Shown piece after piece: positions 1 to 8,851 of a stretch of 64,000 bases of DNA. The position numbers and the translations under genes were made by a program. How positions within the stretch are numbered: position 1 is the first letter of the stretch; each line of letters opens with the position of its first letter. The notes below the pieces were generated by a model. That model was given only the letters and a program-made list of their open reading frames with translations, had not been told where the DNA came from and searched no databases. This DNA is from Natronomonas marina. Lineage in GTDB: Archaea; Halobacteriota; Halobacteria; Halobacteriales; Haloarculaceae. The stretch is from assembly GCF_024298905.1 (NCBI RefSeq), contig NZ_CP101154.1, positions 62,001-126,000 on the forward strand. The letters are read 5' to 3'.

Positions 1-1462
1 CGCCGTCGGTCGCCTCCGCCAGCGCCTCGACGTAGCCCGGCATCCACACCCGGTACTGGGTGTAGCAGTTCCCCAGCGAGTGCAGCGCCGTCACCATCGG
101 CACGTCCTCGTCGTCGAGGTCGACGTCGTCGGGGACGTAGACGCCGTACGGCTGGATGCGGCCCTGGAGGACGTTGGCGTGGGGGTCGACGCCCGCCCCG
201 AAGTCGTGCCGGGAGGGGTAGAGGTAGGTCACGAACCCGGAGTCGGGGCGGTCCCGCTCGGTGACGCCGGCGTCGAGCTTCTCGAAGTCGACGTCGGCAC
301 CGAACCGCGAGATATCGCGGTCGGCCAGCGCCGCCGCCTGGGCGTGCTCGCGCCAGTTGCCCACGCCGAGGACGCGCGGCACTCCTTCGATCTCGCCCAG
401 GAGCCAGAACCGGTCGAGTTCGTTCAACAGTTCGGAGAGGCCCGTCGCCTCGAAGGGGTCGAACGGGCTCCCGAGCGGGTTCAGCAGGTCCAGCGGGTCC
501 TCGAGCTGGTCGAGCAGGTTGGCGGTCCGGCCGAACCGCTGGAGGGTCTCGAAGGGGTCCTCCAGTTCGGCCAGCAGTTCCTGGGGGGCGTTGGCCAGCA
601 CCGTCGCCAGCCGCGGGACGAGCGTCTCTAGGTCGACGTTGCGGTTCATCGGCTCCTGGTCCGGCGAGCGGAAGCCGACGTTGAACACCGGCGGCGCGTC
701 GCGGCCGGCCTTCCGGCCGCCCGGTGCGGTCCGGTCGGCGTCGACCGCGATCTCCCGGAACTCGCCGTCGCCGTCGTCCCACAGGCCGACGACGACGTAG
801 TGGCGCCAGGTCTCCCCGCCGGGCTCCAGCGGCACCTCGACCTCGATCTGTTGTCGGCGGACGTCGACGTCGAGGCGGTCGTCGTCGAGGGGGTCGCCGT
901 CGAGTTCGGCGCCGGTACCCCAGGTGACCAGCCGGTGGTCGACCGGCGCACCGAGTTCGCCCAGCCCGTACCCCCAGTCTGTCCGGCGCGCTCCGCTCTC
1001 GTCGTCGGGGTCCGCTTCGGTGTCGACGCCGATTGCGACGGCGGCGGCGTCCGGCTCCAGCATCGTATTCAGCGTGATCCGATAGGCGATGCCCTCGTCG
1101 GTCGGCCGGGCGCGGAACTCCAGCAGGTCGGCGGCGTTGTAGCCGTACCGGTCGGGGTCCGACGGGTAGCGGTAGTCGCCCGTGGCCCGCGAGTAGAACC
1201 CGCCCATGGTGTGGCCCTCCGGCTGCTGGTCGAACACCGACCGGGTGTCGGCGCCGTGGTCGTCGTAGACGTAGTCCTGATAGAGGTACTCGCCGTCGAC
1301 GTAGGCGTCGTGTCCGGCGACCAGGAGGGGGTCGGCGTCCCAGCCGAACCCGTTCTCCAGCTGTGGCGGCGTGGGGTTGTCGCCGTACAGCGCGTCCGGT
1401 CCCGGACGGGGCTCGGTCCGCTCGGCGCCGGCGGCGTCCCGGCCGCTCGACTCGTCTGACAT
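1..1462 (-). CDS. Large hydrolase-like protein with DOMON-like domain (3' end cut by window edge)
   Basis: Partial gene; 487 codons are visible and no stop is reached at the window edge. The ATG at 1462 follows a TATA-like AT stretch (1516-1524) on the minus strand. There is no signal peptide. The middle part (roughly residues 110-250) is a beta-rich segment rich in Asp that resembles glucodextranase-type DOMON domains. After a Leu-rich helical segment (about 270-350), the last visible residues begin what looks like an alpha/beta-hydrolase core (MVTALHSLGN, with a Tyr-rich follow-up), so the catalytic domain probably lies outside the window. A prolyl-oligopeptidase or esterase role is an inference from this fragment only; substrate and location are unknown. 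Confidence 0.6.
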   Translation of the reverse strand, partial: MSDESSGRDAAGAERTEPRPGPDALYGDNPTPPQLENGFGWDADPLLVAGHDAYVDGEYLYQDYVYDDHGADTRSVFDQQPEGHTMGGFYSRATGDYRYPSDPDRYGYNAADLLEFRARPTDEGIAYRITLNTMLEPDAAAVAIGVDTEADPDDESGARRTDWGYGLGELGAPVDHRLVTWGTGAELDGDPLDDDRLDVDVRRQQIEVEVPLEPGGETWRHYVVVGLWDDGDGEFREIAVDADRTAPGGRKAGRDAPPVFNVGFRSPDQEPMNRNVDLETLVPRLATVLANAPQELLAELEDPFETLQRFGRTANLLDQLEDPLDLLNPLGSPFDPFEATGLSELLNELDRFWLLGEIEGVPRVLGVGNWREHAQAAALADRDISRFGADVDFEKLDAGVTERDRPDSGFVTYLYPSRHDFGAGVDPHANVLQGRIQPYGVYVPDDVDLDDEDVPMVTALHSLGNCYTQYRVWMPGYVEALAEATDG

Positions 1463-1610
1463 GTTCGAGGGGTCGGTTTCGACTCCGAAAGGCGTTCCCC
1501 CGGTCATCGGACCCTGTTTAAAATCCCCTGTCACGGGATCACGCGGGACGTTCGCCGGATATGACGGGCGTCTGACTGACTCTTTTGTGACTGGGTGACA
1601 CACGTCGGGT

Positions 1611-1874
1611 ATGGCATCCGCACCGTCCGAACCGGTCGCCACCGACGCGCAGGCGCGAGAGCGCGTGGCGCGACTGGAGGCGAAACTCCGGCGAAGCGAG
1701 CGCCGCCGCGAGGCGGCCGAACAGTGGGCCGAGTTCCTCGAGAGCGAACTCGAGACCCGAGACGAACGACTCGAGGACGTCATCGTCGAGTACGAGCGCA
1801 GACTCGAGGACGCGAAACGGCGCAACGAAACGAGCGACGACGGCCTGTGGGCGCGGCTGACGGACTGGTTCTGA
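1611..1874 (+). CDS. Small charged coiled-coil protein
   Basis: Encodes 87 residues. From about residue 13 to 72 it is an uninterrupted, highly charged Arg/Glu-rich helix with heptad-like spacing, followed by a short aromatic tail ending in LTDWF. It has no membrane segment, zinc motif or catalytic signature. The ATG at 1611 lies 25-30 bases after a weak T-rich promoter box (about 1581-1588), which fits leaderless expression. It stands alone between two minus-strand genes. I do not recognise a named family; a coiled-coil oligomerising protein is all that can be said. Confidence 0.6.
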   Translation: MASAPSEPVATDAQARERVARLEAKLRRSERRREAAEQWAEFLESELETRDERLEDVIVEYERRLEDAKRRNETSDDGLWARLTDWF

Positions 1875-2033
1875 TCGGGGTCGTCGCGCTATCTAGCACG
1901 CGGCGGCGGTCCCACTCTCGAGGGCGCCGGTTCCGCCCTCGGCGGAAACGGGCATTCGGGTCGGGAGGACAGCGCGATACGTGATCTCGCGGGCCGTGAG
2001 TCGGGGCCCCCGATCGAAGTAGGGGAGGGAAGT

Positions 2034-3176
2034 TTACTTGTCGATGACGGTGAATGACCGATCGGAAAAAAGCACGGCGTACAGCGGCGTCACCGCTTCG
2101 AACACCGCAAACAGCGGCAGGAACGGCACCAGCACGCCCCGCCACCACTTATCGACCGAGACGATTCCGTAGAGGTACGTGACTCCGTATATCGCGCCCG
2201 TAATCGAAGGTGCGACCGCGAGGACAACCGGGATCGACAGGCTGCTTGCGTACGGCGACGCCAGTACCGCGACGGGTCCCGCCAGGATCGCACAGATCCA
2301 CGAGACCATGCGAACTCCGGTCATGAGCCTCGTGAGGGGGGAGGCGTCCCACAGGAGGTTCCACGTTCCGACGAACCACCGGGACCGCTGTTTGAACAGG
2401 TCCCGTACCGTGTGCGGACTCAGGATGCTCACGCGCGTACCGGACTGCCAGGTCCGGACGTCGGCCTCGATCAGTTCCGCCGCGAACGCGAAGTCCTCGA
2501 CGATCGAGTGGCGATCGAACCCAATTTCCGAGAGGACGTCCCCGCGAACGGTCAGAAGCTCCCCGTGAAAGCCGATGTAGGGCCGCCCGAGCAGTCCGGT
2601 GAACGCTCGAAAGACCGTGAGATCGTCGAGCAGGCGGACGTGATCCATCACGTAGGTGACGAGCGAGTCGCCGCGGCGCGGGGACAGCACCGCGTTCATC
2701 GCGCCGTATCCCTCCGCTTCGTAGTGGGGAATCTCGTAGAGGAACCGATCGTCCTTGACGAGATTGTCGTCGTCGATGAAGCCGTACCAGTAGTCGGGTT
2801 CCTCGTCGACGACGGACTCGATGAAGTACTGTATCGCTCGGCCCTTGGCGACGGCCTCACACTCGAAGGAGTCCGGAACGACTACCGTCGTGTATCCGGG
2901 GTACTCCCGGAGCTCCGTCTCGAGGTCCGCCCCTTCGTCGGTGAGGACGTAGAGTTCGTAGTCGGCGAACATCTCGCGGTGGTGGTCGAGACACGTCTCC
3001 AGGGAGTCCCGGACGTTCTCCGAGCCGATCGTTGGAATGACGAGTCGGACGTCTTCGGCGGGTTCGGTCGCCTGCTGTGGCGTGTATGTGAGGTACGCGA
3101 CGAGCCCGAGGACGAAGTACGCCAGGAGGACGGTACAGACGATGACGCTGACGTGGAGGACCAATTCCGGCAGCAT
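2034..3176 (-). CDS. Membrane-bound family 2 glycosyltransferase
   Basis: A 380-residue processive-type GT2 enzyme expected to transfer a sugar from a nucleotide sugar to a lipid or polysaccharide at the cytoplasmic membrane. An N-terminal membrane helix (about 5-30) precedes the GT-A domain. The metal/nucleotide site DDD is at 135-137, the catalytic-base ED at 227-228 and the QRSRW signature of processive enzymes at 263-267. Three or four C-terminal membrane helices follow (about 285-370). The overall plan resembles Egghead-like beta-1,4-mannosyltransferases and hyaluronan synthase relatives. AT-rich DNA upstream (about 3190-3230) holds the promoter. There are no neighbouring polysaccharide genes, so acceptor and product are unknown. 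Confidence 0.82.
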   Translation of the reverse strand: MLPELVLHVSVIVCTVLLAYFVLGLVAYLTYTPQQATEPAEDVRLVIPTIGSENVRDSLETCLDHHREMFADYELYVLTDEGADLETELREYPGYTTVVVPDSFECEAVAKGRAIQYFIESVVDEEPDYWYGFIDDDNLVKDDRFLYEIPHYEAEGYGAMNAVLSPRRGDSLVTYVMDHVRLLDDLTVFRAFTGLLGRPYIGFHGELLTVRGDVLSEIGFDRHSIVEDFAFAAELIEADVRTWQSGTRVSILSPHTVRDLFKQRSRWFVGTWNLLWDASPLTRLMTGVRMVSWICAILAGPVAVLASPYASSLSIPVVLAVAPSITGAIYGVTYLYGIVSVDKWWRGVLVPFLPLFAVFEAVTPLYAVLFSDRSFTVIDK

Positions 3177-3335
3177 ACTCGCTTCTACGTCGAGATTTTA
3201 CACCCTCACTTATGGGATTTACCTTTTCCGTTGCTGATGAGAAAACAGCAAGCGCGTTCCCCGCGGTTTCCGGCGACGGCCGCTTCCGGCCCGCGGCCGA
3301 CGGGCGGAGTGGACTGCCGGCACGCCAACGCCCGT

Positions 3336-4916
3336 CTACCCGTTCAGGCTGATGTACTTCGTCTCGATGACGCGGTCGTCGGCCTCCAGTTCCTCGCGGG
3401 CGGCGTCGGGGACCTCCTGGTCGACGTTGTAGACGGTCAGCGCCTCGCCGCCGATGGTCTCGCGGGCGTTGAACATGCCGGCGATGTTGACGCCGTGGTT
3501 GCCCATGACGGAGCCGATGTGACCGATGACGCCGGGTTCGTCGGTGTTGCGCGTTATCATCATCTTGCCGCCGGGGATGGCGTCGACGCGGTAGCCGTCG
3601 ATCCGGACGATGCGGGCGTCGTCGCCGGCGAAGAGGGTGCCGCAGACGCCGATGGATTCGTCGCCGTCGCTGACGGTGACGGTGACGAGCGACTGGAAGT
3701 CCTCGGCCTGGCGGCGCTTGGTCTCGGAGACACCGATGCCGCGCTCCTCGGCGATGCGGGGCGCGTTGACGGCGTTGACCTGCCACTCCAGCGGCCGGAA
3801 GACGCCCTTCAGCGCCGACGCGGTGACGAGTTCGACGTCCTCCTCGGCGATGTCGCCCTCGTAGGTCACCTCGACCGACTCCAGGCGACTGTCGAGCAAC
3901 TGGACTGCAATCTTGCCCGCGGTCTCCGCGAGGTGGATGTACGGCTCGACCCGCGGGAACGCCGACTCGTCGACCGAGGGGGCGTTCAGTGCGTTCAACA
4001 CCGGCTCACCGCGGAAGGCGGCGACGACCTGCTCGGCGGTCGAGGTGGCGACGTTCTCCTGGGCGGCCTCCGTCGAGGCGCCCAGGTGCGGCGTGACGAC
4101 GACGTCGTCGACGTCCAGGAGCGGGCTGTCGGCGGGCAGCGGTTCCTCGCCGAAGACGTCCAGCGCTGCCCCCTCAAGGATGCCGTCCTCGACGGCCTCG
4201 GCCAGCGCCGTCTCGTCGACGATGCCGCCGCGGGCGCAGTTGACGAGGTAGCCGCCCTCCATCTCGGCGAGCTCGGCCTCGCCGATGAGTCCCTCCGTCT
4301 CCGGCGTCAGCGGCGTGTGGATGGTCAGGACGTCCGCCCGCTCGAGGACGACGTCGAGGTCGGCGAGTTCGGCGCCGAGCTGCTCGGCGCGCTCCTCGGA
4401 AATGTAGGGGTCGTAGGCGACCAGGTCCATCCCCAGGGAGTCGAGTTTCTTGGCGACCTCCTGGCCGACGCGGCCGAGGCCGACGACGCCGAGCGTCTTG
4501 CCGTTCAGTTCGGTTCCGAGGAACTCGCCTTTCGCCCATTCGCCGCCGCTCAGCCGGATGTGGGCCTGCGGGATGGAGCGGGCGGTTGCGAACGTCATCG
4601 CGACGGTGTGTTCGGCGGCGGCCCGGACGTTGCCCTCGGGGGCGTTGGCGACGATGACACCCTCGTCGGTCGCGGCGTCGATGTCGATGTTGTCGACACC
4701 GATACCGGCGCGGCCGACGATGACGAGATCGTCGGCCGCCTCGAGCACCTCGCGGGTCACCTCGGTACCGGAGCGGACGATCAAGGCGTTGGCGTCGGCG
4801 ACCGCCGCCAGCAGGTCGTCGCCCTCGGCTTCGTAGTTCGTGACGACCTCGTGGCCGGCGTCGCGCAACACGTCCAGCCCCGCCTCCGAGATGGGGTCCG
4901 TGACGAGTACCTTCAT
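3336..4916 (-). CDS. serA: D-3-phosphoglycerate dehydrogenase
   Basis: Catalyses the NAD-dependent oxidation of 3-phosphoglycerate to 3-phosphohydroxypyruvate, the first step of serine synthesis, in the cytoplasm. The 526-residue length matches the long SerA type: substrate/NAD-binding domains (about 1-310, with the Rossmann motif GLGRVGQ and the active-site stretch TPHLGAST), an intervening domain (about 315-445) and a C-terminal ACT domain (about 450-526, DEPGVIGHIG) expected to bind serine for feedback control. The start at 4916 was chosen because the protein aligns with the family from MKVLVTD and a TATA-like box (about 4943-4950) lies 28 bases upstream; the frame stays open upstream to 5120 but that extension is Arg-rich and unlike SerA. 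serB lies about 3 kb away. Confidence 0.95.
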   Translation of the reverse strand: MKVLVTDPISEAGLDVLRDAGHEVVTNYEAEGDDLLAAVADANALIVRSGTEVTREVLEAADDLVIVGRAGIGVDNIDIDAATDEGVIVANAPEGNVRAAAEHTVAMTFATARSIPQAHIRLSGGEWAKGEFLGTELNGKTLGVVGLGRVGQEVAKKLDSLGMDLVAYDPYISEERAEQLGAELADLDVVLERADVLTIHTPLTPETEGLIGEAELAEMEGGYLVNCARGGIVDETALAEAVEDGILEGAALDVFGEEPLPADSPLLDVDDVVVTPHLGASTEAAQENVATSTAEQVVAAFRGEPVLNALNAPSVDESAFPRVEPYIHLAETAGKIAVQLLDSRLESVEVTYEGDIAEEDVELVTASALKGVFRPLEWQVNAVNAPRIAEERGIGVSETKRRQAEDFQSLVTVTVSDGDESIGVCGTLFAGDDARIVRIDGYRVDAIPGGKMMITRNTDEPGVIGHIGSVMGNHGVNIAGMFNARETIGGEALTVYNVDQEVPDAAREELEADDRVIETKYISLNG

Positions 4917-5164
4917 GGACGTACCCTCCCGACGGGCAGGCATAACCCTTTCTTCATCGCTCGGTTTCGCCGGAGGCGAAACCCGGATTCTGCACACGAA
5001 CGTGATCACACAATGCCGAAAGCGAAGGTCGATAAACACGAGGATGCCGTTCGACGCTTCAGCCGTCTCCGGCGTCGCCTCGGATCGGCGGCGATGGGTA
5101 TATGTGTCGGCCGTTCGCAAGGTCGGAGAACTACCCGCCGCCCGACCCCGATGAAGGACCTCCG

Positions 5165-7789
5165 ATGAAGCTGGACAGATTCGCCGACGTCGTCGTCAAC
5201 GAACACCGCCGCAAGGTCGTCCTGATCACGCTCGCCGTCGTCGTCCTCCTGGGATTCGGCCTGCCGGGCGTCACGCTGGATACGACCCTCGAGGAGTTCC
5301 GCGGCGGGACGCCCGAGCACGCCGCCGACGGCTACATCGCCGAGAACCTCAGCGGACAGGCACCGAACTCGACGGGCGCCTTCCTCGTGATACGGAGCGA
5401 CGGCAACGCCCTCTCGAAGGAGAGCTACCGCCAGCAGTTGCGGGCCCAGGAGCGGATCAGGTCGGATCCCGTCGTCGGGCCGACGCTCGTCGACGACCAG
5501 CAGCCGCTGGGCATCGCAAACGTCGTCGCCATCGTGAAGATACGCCGCGAGCAGGGGGTCGACCCCGACAACATCACGGTCGAACCGCGGCCCTCGCTGG
5601 AGCGCCAGCAAGCGGCGATGGCCAACCTCACCGAGCGCGAGCAGAGCCTCTACACCGGCTACGCCGTGACGCTCGTGATGGGCGACATCGACCACACCTG
5701 GCCGCCGGGCGGCGCCTTCGCCACCGTGCCGACGGAGTCGTACCTGCCGACCGACCGCAGCGCCGAATCGACCGCCATCGTCGTCTCCCACCGCGAGAAC
5801 GTCTCCGCGGAGGAACTGGCCCGCGCCCAGACCCGGATGGCCGACATCGTCGACGAGGAAGTCGACGGCGAGGCGCTCGTCCTCGGCGACGGCGTCATCG
5901 ACGACGAACTCCGCCGGTCGTCCTTCGACAGCCTCGCTATCGTCGGCCCGCTGGCCTTCCTGTTCGTGTTGCTCGTGTTGCTGTACGCCTACCGGGACGG
6001 CTACGACGTCCTGCTCGGCCTGCTCGGGGTCGGTCTCGTCCTCGTGTGGACGTTCGGCTTCATGGGCTGGGCCGACGTTACGTTCAACCAGCTCTTCGTC
6101 GCCGTCCCCGTCCTGCTGATGGGGCTGTCCATCGACTACGCCATCCACGTCTTCATGCGCTACCGCGAGGAGCGGCCACCCGGCGGCGAGGCGTCGTCCG
6201 TCATGCAGGTCGACGACGGCGCAGACGGCGAGGGCGGTCCCCGTTCCATCCGCGGGGCGATGGGCGCCGCCCTCGGGGGGCTGGCCGGCGCGCTGGCGCT
6301 GGTGACGCTGACGACGGCGGCCGGCTTCTCGTCGAACCTCGTCAGCGGCATCCAGCCCATCCGGCAGTTCGGCCTCGTCAGCGCCGTCGGCATCCTCGGG
6401 GCCTTCGTCGTCTTCGCGCTCCTGATTCCGGCGCTGAAGCTCGAACTCGACGAGTACCTCGAATCGGGCGGCGCCGACCGGCGACAGCAGGCGTTCGGCA
6501 CCGAGGGCGGCCGGCTCTCGACGGTGCTCGCGGTCCCCGTCGCCGGCGCTCGCCTCTCCCCGAAAGCGGTCGTCGCGGTCGCCCTCGTCGTCACGCTCGT
6601 CGCCGCCGGCGGCGCCGCCACCGTCGACACCACCTTCGAACAGGAGGACCTCCTCGTCGAGGAGACGCCCGACTGGATGGAGGGGCTGGGGCCGCTGGCG
6701 CCCGGCAACTACACCGCACAGGAGAACATCGCCTTCGCCGACAACGCGACGTACATCTACGACGGGACGACGACACAGATACTCGTCAGGGGCGACGTGA
6801 CGCGGGACGACACCCTAAAGCGGGTGCAGGCGGCCTCCGACCGGGCCAACCGGACCGACGTGGTCCTGGTGTTGCCCGACAACACCAACGGCACCCAGAG
6901 CCCGGTCCGGGTGATGGCGAACCTCGCGGAGGACGACGAATCCTTCGCCGAGGTATTCGAGGCGGCCGACGGCGACGGCGACGGCGTCCCCGACCGGAAC
7001 CTCGAGGAACTGTACGACGCCTTCTACGAGGCCTCCCCGGACGGCGCGGCCAACTGGATTCAGCGCGAGGACGGCGAGTACGTCGCGCTCCGCATCGTCG
7101 TTCCGGTGAACGGCACCGCGAGCGAGCCGACGATAACCGACGCGATACGGCCGGCGGCGGAACCGGTCGACGGCGACGGCCTGGACGCCATCGCCACCGG
7201 CCAGCCCATCATGAACCAGGCGGTCGCCGAGGACCTCTTCTCGACGGTCATCAACAGCTTCCTCATCACGCTCGCGGTCGTGCTGGCCGTCCTGATGGCC
7301 GTCTACCGCCGGGTCGAGGGCTACGCCAGCCTCGGCGCCGTCACCCTCCTGCCGGTGGTGTTCGCCGTCGCCTGGATCACGGGCTCGATGGCGGCGCTGG
7401 GCATCCCGTTCAACGTGATGACGGGGCTCATCACCAGTTTCACCATCGGGCTGGGCATCGACTACTCCATCCACGTCTCCGAACGGTACGTATACGAGTT
7501 GAACCGCGAACTCGGCACCGAGACGGCGCTGGAGCGGGCCATCATCGGAACCGGCGGCGCGCTGCTGGGGTCGACGGCCACCACCGCCGGCGGCATCGCC
7601 ATTCTCGGACTCGCACTCCTGGTCCCGCTCCAGCAGTTCGGCATCATCACCGCCCTCACCATCCTCTACGCCTTCATCGGCAGCGTCGTCGTCCTGCCGA
7701 GCCTGCTCGTGCTGTGGACCGACTGGGCCGACGCCGACCCGACCGACGTCCCCGAACACGTCCGCCGGCGCGAGGAGCGCCGCCGGTAG
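5165..7789 (+). CDS. RND superfamily (MMPL-type) exporter
   Basis: An 874-residue proton-driven membrane exporter with the typical duplicated plan: one membrane helix (about 17-37), a large extracytoplasmic domain, five helices (about 255-430), then the same pattern again, giving about 12 helices. Matching charged membrane motifs occur in both halves, GLSIDYAIH and GLGIDYSIH, where the Asp is the expected proton-relay residue. The ATG at 5165 was preferred over in-frame TTG/ATG-like positions further upstream because the first membrane helix begins at the usual distance; a TATA-like box is at about 5098-5106. Family members move lipids, drugs or isoprenoids; the substrate here is not deducible. 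A second RND gene starts beyond the far end of the window. Confidence 0.9.
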   Translation: MKLDRFADVVVNEHRRKVVLITLAVVVLLGFGLPGVTLDTTLEEFRGGTPEHAADGYIAENLSGQAPNSTGAFLVIRSDGNALSKESYRQQLRAQERIRSDPVVGPTLVDDQQPLGIANVVAIVKIRREQGVDPDNITVEPRPSLERQQAAMANLTEREQSLYTGYAVTLVMGDIDHTWPPGGAFATVPTESYLPTDRSAESTAIVVSHRENVSAEELARAQTRMADIVDEEVDGEALVLGDGVIDDELRRSSFDSLAIVGPLAFLFVLLVLLYAYRDGYDVLLGLLGVGLVLVWTFGFMGWADVTFNQLFVAVPVLLMGLSIDYAIHVFMRYREERPPGGEASSVMQVDDGADGEGGPRSIRGAMGAALGGLAGALALVTLTTAAGFSSNLVSGIQPIRQFGLVSAVGILGAFVVFALLIPALKLELDEYLESGGADRRQQAFGTEGGRLSTVLAVPVAGARLSPKAVVAVALVVTLVAAGGAATVDTTFEQEDLLVEETPDWMEGLGPLAPGNYTAQENIAFADNATYIYDGTTTQILVRGDVTRDDTLKRVQAASDRANRTDVVLVLPDNTNGTQSPVRVMANLAEDDESFAEVFEAADGDGDGVPDRNLEELYDAFYEASPDGAANWIQREDGEYVALRIVVPVNGTASEPTITDAIRPAAEPVDGDGLDAIATGQPIMNQAVAEDLFSTVINSFLITLAVVLAVLMAVYRRVEGYASLGAVTLLPVVFAVAWITGSMAALGIPFNVMTGLITSFTIGLGIDYSIHVSERYVYELNRELGTETALERAIIGTGGALLGSTATTAGGIAILGLALLVPLQQFGIITALTILYAFIGSVVVLPSLLVLWTDWADADPTDVPEHVRRREERRR

Positions 7790-7837
7790 CGCCGCCGGAA
7801 CCGACGCTTTCGTGACCCCTCGCCGCCCAGAGCCGGT

Positions 7838-8470
7838 ATGCTCATCGCCTTCGACTTCGACGGGACGCTCTCCGATTCGGAGATGACCGTCCTGCTCGGC
7901 GAGCAGGCCGGCGTGGCCGGGGAAATCGACGAGATAACCGAGCGGGCCATGAACGACGAGATATCGTACGCAGAGAGCCTCTACGCCCGCGCGGAACTGC
8001 TCGACGGCCTCTCGGAGGCGGGCGTCGAGGAGGCGTTCGCGTCGGTCCGGTTGCGGCCGGGCGCCGCCGACGTCGTCGCCGCGCTCCGGGAGGCGGGCCA
8101 CCACGTCGCCATCCTGACGGGCGGCTTCGAGCGGGGCGTCGAGCGGGCGCTGGCAGCCGAGGGAATCGAGGTCGACACCGTCGTCGCCAACCGCCTCCCG
8201 ACCCGGAACGGCAAACTGACCGGCGAGGCCGAGGGACCGCTCATCGAGGGGACGAAGGACGACGCCCTCGAGGACCTGGCGAGCGAGGTCGGCGTCGCCA
8301 TCGAGGAGACGGTCGCGGTCGGTGACGGCGCTAACGACCTGCCGATGCTGGAGGTGGCGGGTCTGGCGGTCGGCTACGAGCCGAAGCCGGCCGTCGAACC
8401 CCACTGTGACGTCGTCGTCGAGTCGATGGCCGACCTCCGGGAGCTACTGGAGACGCGGGGCGTCCTCTAG
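7838..8470 (+). CDS. serB: Phosphoserine phosphatase (HAD family)
   Basis: A 210-residue haloacid-dehalogenase-type phosphatase expected to hydrolyse O-phosphoserine to serine, the last step of the pathway begun by SerA. The nucleophile motif DFDGTLSD is at residues 6-13 (Asp6 nucleophile, Asp8 acid/base), the helical cap covers about 15-75, the second motif is TGG at about 95, and the metal-binding motif GDGANDLPML is near 163-172. It starts 48 bases after the RND gene on the same strand. The presence of serA nearby supports SerB over a general HAD phosphatase, but substrate specificity is inferred. Confidence 0.9.
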   Translation: MLIAFDFDGTLSDSEMTVLLGEQAGVAGEIDEITERAMNDEISYAESLYARAELLDGLSEAGVEEAFASVRLRPGAADVVAALREAGHHVAILTGGFERGVERALAAEGIEVDTVVANRLPTRNGKLTGEAEGPLIEGTKDDALEDLASEVGVAIEETVAVGDGANDLPMLEVAGLAVGYEPKPAVEPHCDVVVESMADLRELLETRGVL

Positions 8471-8515
8471 TTCGTCTGACGCGGTTTTATTCGCGCCGGT
8501 CCCGAACCGGCGGGC

Positions 8516-8797
8516 ATGGGACTCCGCGGGACGCTCCTGTGGCCGGTGTACAGCCTCGCCGGGTGGGCCGACGACAACCCCCTGAGCGCGCTCGGCGTCG
8601 TCGTCGCTGTCGGCGCCCTGGCCGCGCTCGCGGTCTCGACGCACCTCGGGACCGGCGCCGGCGCCGACAGTGCTGGCGAGGCGCAGGCCTCCGGCGGGGT
8701 ACCGGTCGATGCCCTCGTCGAGACCGCACTCGCACAGCCGGCCTACGTCGTCGTCGCCGTCCTCGGACTGGTGGTCTTCGCGGCCTACGACGGCTGA
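8516..8797 (+). CDS. Small membrane protein with two helices
   Basis: A 93-residue hypothetical protein. A short amphipathic start (LLWPVYSLAGWADDN) leads into a membrane helix at about 23-43, then a soluble Gly/Ala-rich linker and a second helix at about 73-90. The ATG at 8516 sits about 27 bases after the TATA-like gttttat, so it appears leaderless and independently transcribed. It lies between serB and the convergent metY gene. I do not recognise a named family and no function can be assigned. Confidence 0.65.
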   Translation: MGLRGTLLWPVYSLAGWADDNPLSALGVVVAVGALAALAVSTHLGTGAGADSAGEAQASGGVPVDALVETALAQPAYVVVAVLGLVVFAAYDG

Positions 8798-8851
8798 GAC
8801 GACGGCAGCCGCCGCTCCCGGGAGTCGGCGAGCGTCGACCACGCGCGCGGC

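Noticed and set aside
2412-5168. A very long plus-strand open frame opposite the glycosyltransferase and serA
   Set aside because: It is the complementary-strand shadow of high-GC genes: Asp/Val/Arg-rich without any recognisable motif, while the minus-strand frames encode intact known enzymes.
5013-5168. A 51-codon frame (beginning MPKAKVDKHEDAV) ending in an ATGA overlap with the RND exporter
   Set aside because: The overlap is suggestive, but the RND gene's own TATA-like box lies inside this frame and the second half is Arg-rich shadow-like sequence. Too weak to call a gene.
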